This document shows, piece after piece, positions 5,590 to 10,644 of a DNA stretch of 10,644 bases. Made by a program: the position numbers and the translations under genes. The notes under the pieces were generated by a model, which saw nothing but the letters and a program-made list of their open reading frames with translations, made no database searches and was not told where the DNA came from. Within the stretch, counting starts at the first letter, position 1. Each line of letters begins with the position of its first letter. This DNA is from an uncultured Treponema sp. (lineage in GTDB: Bacteria; Spirochaetota; Spirochaetia; Treponematales; Treponemataceae): the NCBI GenBank assembly GCA_937893155.1, contig CALBGU010000204.1:1-10644 (forward strand), given 5' to 3'.

Positions 5590-5816
5590 CGATAACTGGA
5601 GTTATCTCTCTTCTTCACTTTGAAGAAGCAAAATAATTGCAGTTATCGCGCTGTTTCAGCAGTGAAACGGCAAAATAATTCCAGTTATCGCTCTTCTTCA
5701 CGTTGAAGAAAGCAAATAACTGGAGTTATCGCGCTGTTTCACCAATGAAACGGCAAAATAATTGCAGTTATCGCTTTTCTTCATTTTGAAGCAGTCGAAT
5801 AACTGGAGTTATCGCA
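5590..5816. repeat. Six-copy helically phased palindrome array with alternating hairpins
   Basis: Six copies of a 14-base dyad, consensus ATAAYTSSAGTTAT, start at 5592, 5633, 5675, 5716, 5758 and 5799. The spacings are 41, 42, 41, 42 and 41 bases. Copies 1, 4 and 6 are perfect 6-base arms around GG; the others have one arm mismatch. Five of the six are followed by CGC. The intervals alternate between two hairpins. Type A is CTTCTTCA-N3-TGAAGAAG (5610-5628), seen again at about 5693-5712 and, decayed, at 5779-5791. Type B is GCTGTTTCA-N4-TGAAACGGC (5650-5671 and 5733-5754). The higher-order unit is thus 83 bases, about two and a half copies. The period is close to four DNA turns, so all dyads face one side of the helix. 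The array ends 56 bases before the chemoreceptor -35 box. It does not encode protein, since 83 is not a multiple of three. Confidence 0.9.
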
Positions 5817-5868
5817 CTGCCGCAAAAACAATACGTTTCGTAGCACCGCCGAGTAATCAATTTTTACG

Positions 5869-5897
5869 TTGAAAAATGCCGATAATTAGTCTACAAT
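5869..5897 (+). promoter_or_regulatory. Sigma-70 promoter for the chemoreceptor gene
   Basis: TTGAAA (5869-5874) and TACAAT (5892-5897) are separated by exactly 17 bases, each matching five of six consensus positions. This predicts a start site near 5904 and a leader of about 35 bases. A ribosome site AGGG is at 5927-5930, eight bases before the ATG. Confidence 0.75.
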
Positions 5898-5938
5898 ATA
5901 AAAAGAAAGTGTAATTCTATTTTTTTAGGGTTGGTTTT

Positions 5939-8140
5939 ATGTTTTCGGTGAAAAAATGGATTAACAGCAGTATCCGAAAGGAGCTTTCTGCTAAACTCGG
6001 TGTGTCGCTTCTTGTGTTGTTTCTGGCGTGTGCATTCATTTTGACGAACTCCGTCAGACGCAATTTTTCTAACATTTCCGACAAGTATCTTTCGGGAATC
6101 GCCGTTTATTACACAGAAAGCACGAAGTCTATTCTGTCGCACGAATACAGCACCTGCGCCGCGCTTCAAGCCGCTGTCGAAGAGTTTGAAACAATCCCTG
6201 CGGAACACCGCCGCGAATATCTCGACAACATTCAAAAAGCCATTTTGCAAGACAATCCCGACTTTGTGGACGTGTGGACGGTCTTTGAGCCGAATGCGCT
6301 CGACGGACTGGACGACCAATACGCAAACACGCCGACAAGCGACAGTACGGGGCGTTACTTGCCGTATTGGACGAGGGTGGAAAACTCGATTGAGTTCACC
6401 GTTTTAACCGATTACACAGGCTCATTTTGGTACGACGAACCGCGAAAAAAAGACCACGGTATTCTTATCGAGCCGAACCCGTACGAAATCGGTGGCAAGA
6501 CGATTTTTGTGTGCGGCGTGGCGTTCCCGATTCACAATCGTGCAGGAAAAATCGTAGGTGCGGTCGGGCTTGATATGTCGCTTTCCAAAATCACGGATAT
6601 GCTCAACGAAGTGCATTTGTACAACACGGGCTATTTGACGCTTGTTTCTGCAGGCGGACTCATTGCCGCAGATGTGGACAAAGAAGCTATCGGCGCACAG
6701 CTCCCCGAATTCTCCTCTGGCGCGGTTTCAAACAAGTTCCGCACTGCCGCAAACGATTTAAAGCCGTTTACCGACCTTGCACACACGCCGCGCGGCAAGA
6801 TTTTCAGAATGTATGTTCCGCTGAGAGTAAGCGATGCGGCGCAGGTGTGGTTTTTGGGCTTGAACATTCCGCGCAAAGAAGTTGACCACGATTTATTTAT
6901 CATCTTGAACTTGCTTGTCAGTATTTTCGGCTCGACAATTCTTGTAATTATGGTGATGTCGTTTATCATCGTCGGCGATTTTTCAAAACAGCTCAAAGTC
7001 GGAATGAGCGCGATGAAGAACATTTCCGAAGGCGACGGCGATTTGACGGTAAGAATGACGGTGCGAAACGAAAACGAGCTTGGCTTGATGTACAAATATT
7101 TCAATGCGACAATGGAGAAAATCCAGAACTCGATTTCGACTGTCAAGAACGAAACGCACGATATTCAAAAAGCGACGCTGACTCTTGCGGACAATATGAA
7201 CGAAACAGCCGCCGCCGCGAACGAGATTACGGCAAATATCACTTCGGTGAACCAGCAAGTGCGGCTTGACGGCGAAAACGTGAACGCAACGCAGAAGAGC
7301 GTGGAAAGCATCAATACCGCCGTGTCGTCGCTGATTGAGAACATTCAGGCGCAGGCTTCGAGCGTGGCGGAAAGTTCGTCGGCGGTTGAAGAGATGGTCG
7401 CAAATATCCGCAGCGTTACGGGGATTTTGGAGAAGAACGCAAAGCAAATCGAGTTGCTTGAGGGCGCGAGCGAAGAGGGAAAGACAAGCGTCGTGTCTTC
7501 TGTGGAGTCCACAAAGAAAATCCAAGAGCAGAGCGAAACGCTGCTTGAGGCGAGCAAAGTCATTCAGAACATCGCAAGCCAGACGAACCTTTTGGCGATG
7601 AACGCTTCGATTGAGGCGGCACACGCAGGAGAGGCAGGCGCGGGATTTGCGGTTGTTGCGGACGAAATCCGAAAGCTCGCCGAAGATTCCAACGTGCAGG
7701 GCAAGAAGATTACGAAGAACCTCAAAGTCGTTCTTGATTCGATTAAGACGGTTACGACTTCAACAGAAACGCTGCAATCGAAATTCAATCAGATTTACGA
7801 CATCACGCAGAAAGTCGCCGAGCAGGAAACCACGATTATGCGTGCAATGCAGGAACAGCGCGAGGGCGGCGGTCAGGTTTTGGGCGCAATGAAGCAGATT
7901 AACGACATCACGGTAAGCGTGAAAAACGATAGCGGCGTTATGCAGACTTCGATTGCCGACGTGAATCAGAATATGGCGGATTTGGCGCGATTGACGAGCG
8001 AGATTACGGCGAGTATGCAGGAGATGGAACTCGGTATCGAGAATATCAATCAGTCGATTAACAGCGTGAACGATTTGACGCACGCAAACCGCGATTCAAT
8101 CGACCGCCTCGATAATGTTGTAGAAAAGTTCATCGTTTGA
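5939..8140 (+). CDS. Methyl-accepting chemotaxis protein with periplasmic Cache domain
   Basis: This is a 733-residue transmembrane chemoreceptor. It has a basic N-terminus, TM1 at about 18-37, a periplasmic double-Cache sensor at about 40-315, TM2 at 319-346, a HAMP linker at about 347-400 and a long cytoplasmic coiled coil. In the sensor, WYDEPRKKDHG (164-174) and GKIVGAVGLDMSLSKI (203-218) are typical Cache landmarks. The Arg normally two residues before the Trp-Tyr in amino-acid-binding dCache receptors is Ser162 here, so an amino-acid ligand is not indicated. The signalling tip is textbook: NLLAMNASIEAAHAGEAGAG (550-569) followed by FAVVADEIRKLAE. Ala/Glu-rich segments flanking the tip would be methylated, and CheA/CheW bind the tip. 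There is no C-terminal CheR-docking pentapeptide (it ends EKFIV). It is a single gene with its own promoter and a terminator. Confidence 0.95.
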   Translation: MFSVKKWINSSIRKELSAKLGVSLLVLFLACAFILTNSVRRNFSNISDKYLSGIAVYYTESTKSILSHEYSTCAALQAAVEEFETIPAEHRREYLDNIQKAILQDNPDFVDVWTVFEPNALDGLDDQYANTPTSDSTGRYLPYWTRVENSIEFTVLTDYTGSFWYDEPRKKDHGILIEPNPYEIGGKTIFVCGVAFPIHNRAGKIVGAVGLDMSLSKITDMLNEVHLYNTGYLTLVSAGGLIAADVDKEAIGAQLPEFSSGAVSNKFRTAANDLKPFTDLAHTPRGKIFRMYVPLRVSDAAQVWFLGLNIPRKEVDHDLFIILNLLVSIFGSTILVIMVMSFIIVGDFSKQLKVGMSAMKNISEGDGDLTVRMTVRNENELGLMYKYFNATMEKIQNSISTVKNETHDIQKATLTLADNMNETAAAANEITANITSVNQQVRLDGENVNATQKSVESINTAVSSLIENIQAQASSVAESSSAVEEMVANIRSVTGILEKNAKQIELLEGASEEGKTSVVSSVESTKKIQEQSETLLEASKVIQNIASQTNLLAMNASIEAAHAGEAGAGFAVVADEIRKLAEDSNVQGKKITKNLKVVLDSIKTVTTSTETLQSKFNQIYDITQKVAEQETTIMRAMQEQREGGGQVLGAMKQINDITVSVKNDSGVMQTSIADVNQNMADLARLTSEITASMQEMELGIENINQSINSVNDLTHANRDSIDRLDNVVEKFIV

Positions 8141-8200
8141 CCTCACCCCCTTGAGAAACAGCCTGTGGCTGCCCTCTCCTAGTAGGTGAGGGGTGTTTTT
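8141..8200 (+). terminator. Terminator after the chemoreceptor; dispersed repeat copy 1
   Basis: The repeat starts at the base after the stop codon. CCCTCTCC (8172-8179) pairs with GGTGAGGG (8185-8192) with one mismatch and a 5-base loop, followed by TGTTTTT, a good Rho-independent terminator on the plus strand. Compared with the other copies, the left part is expanded by a segment containing CAGCC-TGT-GGCTG, itself a small hairpin. CCTCACC (8141-8147) can also pair with GGTGAGG as an alternative outer stem. Confidence 0.75.
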
Positions 8201-8208
8201 GTGCGACC

Positions 8209-8250
8209 TCACCCCAAGCCCCTCTCCTAGCAGGTGAGGGGTGTTTTTTT
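8209..8250 (+). terminator. Second terminator-like repeat copy
   Basis: CCCCTCTCC (8219-8227), loop TAGCA, then GGTGAGGGG (8233-8241) form a 9-base stem with one mismatch, followed by TG and seven T. It is a tandem backup to copy 1 and nearly identical to the copy at 9476-9517. This cctcacccc...ctctcctag family looks like a dispersed element that carries a terminator. Confidence 0.75.
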
Positions 8251-8251
8251 C

Positions 8252-8268
8252 GCAGGCGCGGGATTTGC
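8252..8268. other. 17-base match to the chemoreceptor signalling core
   Basis: GCAGGCGCGGGATTTGC occurs here and at 7634-7650 inside the chemoreceptor, where it encodes part of the conserved GEAGAGFAVV. The copy lies 111 bases beyond the chemoreceptor stop, directly after a terminator. It may be a relic of recombination between receptor genes, or coincidence. It also overlaps a small dyad, GGATTTG-C-CAAATCC (8261-8275). Confidence 0.5.
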
Positions 8269-8282
8269 CAAATCCAGCATCT

Positions 8283-8346
8283 GTTCTACGCTCATAGAAT
8301 AATCTCTTTGACGCTCGTAGAACAGACTCTTTAATGAGCGTAGAAC
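8283..8346. repeat. GTTCTACGCTCAT inverted repeat with a third inner copy
   Basis: GTTCTACGCTCAT (8283-8295) is perfectly complementary to ATGAGCGTAGAAC (8334-8346), 13 bases with a 38-base spacer. A related inner copy, ACGCTCGTAGAAC (8311-8323), lies between them. Both right-hand copies are preceded by CTCTTT. The structure ends 24 bases from the stop of the HNH gene, so it could terminate that minus-strand transcript. It could equally be a small insertion relic. Confidence 0.7.
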
Positions 8347-8370
8347 GATAACAAAAAAGAGGGGGCGGAC

Positions 8371-9459
8371 TTAAATATTGCTTTTGCGGCGGTTGCAGGA
8401 TTTGCAGAGCATTTGGCAGTTGTCGAGCGTGGTTTTGCCGCCTTCGCTCCACGGCGTGATGTGGTCGGCTTCCATTTCTTCTATCGCGAAATGCTCTCCG
8501 CACTTCTTGCAAATGCCGTCTTGCGCGGTGTACGCTTTGAGCTTGTCGCCGTCGGAAAAAGAACGGAGCGAAAGATACTTTTCGTCGCGCGTCAGCACAT
8601 ACGGATAAATCCCCGCTTTCTTCGTTACGTCGTCGTCTAAAATCAGCGTTTTTATCTCGGCTTCGAGTTTGTCTGTGTCGAAAGAAACATCTTTGAACGT
8701 GCGGTACAAAAAGCCCCAGTCGATATTTTTCGTGTATTTCGCACGCTTTACGGGGAATGTCGATTTTGCCCACGCGATGACTTTTTGAAAATACGCCCAC
8801 AAAGCAGAAGCGTTTTCGTCATTTTGATGCAAGCCCATATATTCGCTAATCGGCGTATCTCCTGCAATCCATTTTATCGCAGTTTCAAGGATTTCCTGCC
8901 TGTTCGCCGTGCCCGAAACAAAATCCGCGCCAATCGCCACCGCCGCACAGCCGTTTTTAGAAAAATACTTCTTTGCGTCGCTCACCCACGAGCCAGAATA
9001 CACCGCGTTTCTGAGTTCTTGCGCCGTGAGTTTTTCGCCTGCGATGTTTATGCGCTCGAACCATTTTAGTTTTTCGCTGTTCGTGCCAGAACAAATATAA
9101 ATATTCAGCTTGTAATCAAGAAACTTTTTCATCTCGTCATCTTGCAAATTGCTAAAGAACCGCATAATGTGCGCAAAGTCGCCGTTGACATACTGACAAA
9201 TCGAAATCGTGCGCTGCTGCCCGTCAATGACTTCATACGTTCCGTCGCTTCTCTCTGCCCAATACATCACGTTGAGCGGGAATCCTTGCACCACGGAGTC
9301 AATCACCGCGTCCCTCTGCGCTTCTTTGTACACGAACTCTCTCTGATACGGAGGACGCACGTCGAGCTTGCCGCCATACGCCACAACGCCGCTGTCTGCA
9401 TTGTCCGCATATCCCTCGCTTAATTCTCGAATCGTGATTTCAGTCTGCTTTATTTCCAT
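8371..9459 (-). CDS. DUF262 (GmrSD-like) and HNH nuclease protein
   Basis: This 362-residue protein starts with a DUF262 domain at about residues 10-150: RPPYQREFVY (35-44), the signature DGQQR (79-83), FERIN (134-138) and LTAQELRNAVY. It ends with an HNH nuclease at about 300-361. That nuclease has two zinc CxxC pairs (Cys317/Cys320 and Cys352/Cys355), the catalytic motif EADHITPWSEGG with His333, and Asn347 in LDNCQ. DUF262 proteins such as GmrSD and SspE act in phage restriction, with DGQQR needed for nucleotide hydrolysis. The start has GGGAG 6-7 bases upstream. The gene follows the adenine methyltransferase by 36 bases on the same strand, so the two form an operon. The pairing suggests a modification-dependent or modification-blocked nuclease. 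Its target is unknown. Confidence 0.9.
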   Translation of the reverse strand: MEIKQTEITIRELSEGYADNADSGVVAYGGKLDVRPPYQREFVYKEAQRDAVIDSVVQGFPLNVMYWAERSDGTYEVIDGQQRTISICQYVNGDFAHIMRFFSNLQDDEMKKFLDYKLNIYICSGTNSEKLKWFERINIAGEKLTAQELRNAVYSGSWVSDAKKYFSKNGCAAVAIGADFVSGTANRQEILETAIKWIAGDTPISEYMGLHQNDENASALWAYFQKVIAWAKSTFPVKRAKYTKNIDWGFLYRTFKDVSFDTDKLEAEIKTLILDDDVTKKAGIYPYVLTRDEKYLSLRSFSDGDKLKAYTAQDGICKKCGEHFAIEEMEADHITPWSEGGKTTLDNCQMLCKSCNRRKSNI

Positions 9460-9473
9460 TTTTACTCCCGTTA

Positions 9474-9517
9474 AACCTCACCCCTAGCCCCTCTCCTAGA
9501 AGGCGAGGGGAGTTTTT
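9474..9517 (+). repeat. Dispersed repeat copy 3, supplying the methyltransferase stop
   Basis: This is the same repeat as at 8209-8250: CCTCACCCCTAGCCCCTCTCCTAG, then the stem partner GGCGAGGGG (9502-9510) and a T run (9513-9517). Stem 9488-9496/9502-9510 has one mismatch. Its T-tract is on the plus strand, opposite to the genes it sits between, so it is not placed to terminate them. The methyltransferase stop codon (9496-9498) and its last residues, about TPLAF, lie inside it, and it fills the gap before the HNH gene. Confidence 0.75.
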
Positions 9518-10494
9518 CTGCGCCGAATAAATATTCTGCTGTACATTCGTTTCCCGTTTATATATCCGCGCCCTTTTTCTATGTTCAAATCGTATTCATT
9601 ACCAATAATTTCAAATTGTTCAGGGTTATATTTGTCTAAAAAAGTAACAGGCACACCCATAACATCATCATAATCCAAAGGAATATCCGTTACTTTATCA
9701 ACATTTATAGCATCGAAATTATCGTATTTTGGGTATTCTTCAGAGTTATAAGTCTTATATAAAATTAAATCTTCGTGTCGCTTTTTATTTTCAATATTCG
9801 TAAACCAAATAGAAGAACTTCTGCCTAAAACTTTTCCGTTAATGATTTTATATCCGCTTCCCTCTTTTTTGGTTTCCAATATCTTTTTTTCGTACTCTTT
9901 TGAAAGTTCAAAATATAAATCTTGACTCATAGGAGTTACACCAATCCATAATTTATTCATTTTTATAAGTCCAAAAATCTCTTTGTATGTGATTGCGTTT
10001 TTGTTTCCGATTATCAAAAACTTCTTATCATACGCGATGAGTTGCGCCACATATTCACGAAAAAGCGAAAACGGCGGATTTGTAACCACGATGTCGGCAC
10101 TTTTCAACAACGCAATACACTCTTCGCTTCTAAAATCGCCGTCGCCCTTTAGCTCGTGAATCCCGATTTCCTCCACCGTCGGCACACGGCTTCCGTTTTT
10201 CTCGCCCGTATATTCAAGATAAATCGCCTTTTCGCTGTCATTGCGGCTGAATAAATCGCGCTCTTGATTTTTGTAGCACGTCGTAATCAGCTTTTTCAGC
10301 CCCAACTGTTCAAAGTTGTACGAAAAATAATGAAAGAAATTGCTCACACGCGGGTCGTCGCAGTTGCAAAGCACCGTTTTTCCTTTGAAATGCTCTTTGT
10401 AATGCTTGAGTTCGTTCGCAATGTCGTTTAACTGCGTATAAAACTCGTCATTCTTTGCATCGCGCGCCTTTTGCAAACTCTCGTTCTTCGCCAT
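9496..10494 (-). CDS. EcoRI-family adenine-specific DNA methyltransferase
   Basis: The 332-residue product belongs to the M.EcoRI-type N6-adenine methyltransferases (326 residues in M.EcoRI). It opens with KNDEFYTQLNDIANELKHY and has the AdoMet-site segment VLCNCDDPRVSNFF (41-54). The catalytic NPPF is at 139-142 within ADIVVTNPPFSLFREYV. WIGVTPMS and SSIWFTN-type segments follow. I chose the ATG at 10494, where the family sequence begins after GAGGA. An in-frame extension to 10593 would translate the operator repeats into a repetitive peptide. The C-terminus after RIFIRRRK comes from the repeat at 9474-9517. Base composition changes inside the gene: 10021-10080 is 45% G+C and 9721-9780 is 28%, hinting at a mosaic. 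It is the first gene of a two-gene operon with the DUF262-HNH nuclease and probably protects or marks host DNA. Confidence 0.9.
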   Translation of the reverse strand: MAKNESLQKARDAKNDEFYTQLNDIANELKHYKEHFKGKTVLCNCDDPRVSNFFHYFSYNFEQLGLKKLITTCYKNQERDLFSRNDSEKAIYLEYTGEKNGSRVPTVEEIGIHELKGDGDFRSEECIALLKSADIVVTNPPFSLFREYVAQLIAYDKKFLIIGNKNAITYKEIFGLIKMNKLWIGVTPMSQDLYFELSKEYEKKILETKKEGSGYKIINGKVLGRSSSIWFTNIENKKRHEDLILYKTYNSEEYPKYDNFDAINVDKVTDIPLDYDDVMGVPVTFLDKYNPEQFEIIGNEYDLNIEKGRGYINGKRMYSRIFIRRRKTPLAF

Positions 10495-10515
10495 TTTCTT
10501 TTTCCTCAAGAAAAG

Positions 10516-10608
10516 ATACCTATTGGTAAGATATAAATACCTTTTGGTATTTGTTAAAATATAAAACCTTTTGGTATTTTTGAAAAGTATCAAATACCAA
10601 AAAGTTTT
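10516..10608. promoter_or_regulatory. Four TACC-N4-GGTA-like operators and methyltransferase promoter
   Basis: Dyads occur at 10517-10528 (TACC-TATT-GGTA), 10536-10551 (AATACC-TTTT-GGTATT, perfect arms) and 10563-10578 (AAAACC-TTTT-GGTATT). An inverted copy, AATACCAAAAAGTTTT, is at 10593-10608. Their centres are 21, 27 and 30 bases apart. On the minus strand, TTTTCA (10586-10581) and TATATT (10563-10558) are 17 bases apart and could be the methyltransferase promoter, with the third dyad lying between the two boxes. The layout suggests tight repression, as in restriction-modification loci with a controller protein. Confidence 0.6.
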
Positions 10609-10619
10609 AATCTTTGCCT

Positions 10620-10644
10620 ATGAATTTTTGGGAAAATGTTGATG
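10620..10644 (+). CDS. Possible start of a divergent HTH regulator, cut by the window
   Basis: An ATG at 10620 opens a frame reading MNFWENVD before the sequence ends. That opening resembles the N-terminus of many small Cro/CI-type regulators, and its position opposite the operator-rich methyltransferase promoter is where a controller gene would be. No clear ribosome site is seen. Eight residues cannot prove identity, so this is a suggestion only. Confidence 0.3.

Noticed and set aside
5355..5623. Small proteins on either strand of the 5.4-5.6 kb intergenic region
   Set aside because: The frames are short, lack ribosome sites and conserved character, and their sequence is dictated by the palindromes at 5499-5548.
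5590..5816. CRISPR array
   Set aside because: The repeats are 14-base dyads and the intervals are themselves two repeated hairpin sequences, not unique spacers. No cas gene is near.
8096..8800. A 234-residue minus-strand gene overlapping the chemoreceptor and HNH genes
   Set aside because: It is out of frame with the clear DUF262-HNH gene and reads through the dispersed repeats, giving duplicated NTPHLLGEG stretches.
10495..10593. N-terminal extension of the methyltransferase
   Set aside because: It would translate the operator repeats into a repetitive peptide, while the internal ATG at 10494 has a GAGGA ribosome site and begins the family sequence.

Overview
The window looks like part of a spirochaete chromosome, most likely a Treponema-type gut or rumen organism, assembled from short reads. 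This is inferred from gene content and style: moderately AT-rich DNA, a helix-turn-helix/EIIA-Ntr fusion of a kind I recall from spirochaetes, a Cache-type chemoreceptor, a poly-C tract inside a gene, and repeat-rich intergenic DNA. The first 14 bases are Illumina adapter, so the left edge is a contig end. The right edge cuts a probable regulator gene.

Left block (15-3196, all minus strand). Transcription runs licD-like (2309-3196), then a degenerate AraD-family protein (1594-2316), then an IspD/TarI-type cytidylyltransferase (884-1597), joined by 8-base and 4-base overlaps. After a 133-base gap with a long inverted repeat comes a truncated UlaE-type L-ribulose-5-phosphate 3-epimerase (15-750). 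CDP-activation plus a LicD/fukutin-family transferase plus pentulose-phosphate epimerase folds suggests decoration of a surface polymer with a phospho-pentitol or similar group. It resembles the animal ISPD-FKTN/FKRP CDP-ribitol pathway. The AraD-like protein has lost every metal ligand that can be aligned. A divergent small XRE regulator (3336-3617) faces the operon, and a near-perfect 13-base inverted repeat covers the operon's -35 box.

Middle block (3772-8140). Endonuclease IV (nfo) follows a PtsN-like protein with an N-terminal DNA-binding domain, on the minus strand, with a terminator hairpin between them. A 627-base divergent intergenic region then leads to a methyl-accepting chemotaxis protein. 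It contains the most unusual structure in the window: six 14-base palindromes repeated at a strict 41/42-base period (about four helical turns), separated by two alternating hairpin types.

Right block (8141-10644). Terminator-like dispersed repeats flank a probable defence locus on the minus strand: an EcoRI-family adenine methyltransferase followed by a DUF262-HNH nuclease. The methyltransferase is preceded by four TACC-N4-GGTA-like operator repeats, and a possible divergent regulator starts at the window edge. This looks like a restriction-modification-like pair whose nuclease partner is a DUF262-HNH protein rather than a classical restriction enzyme.
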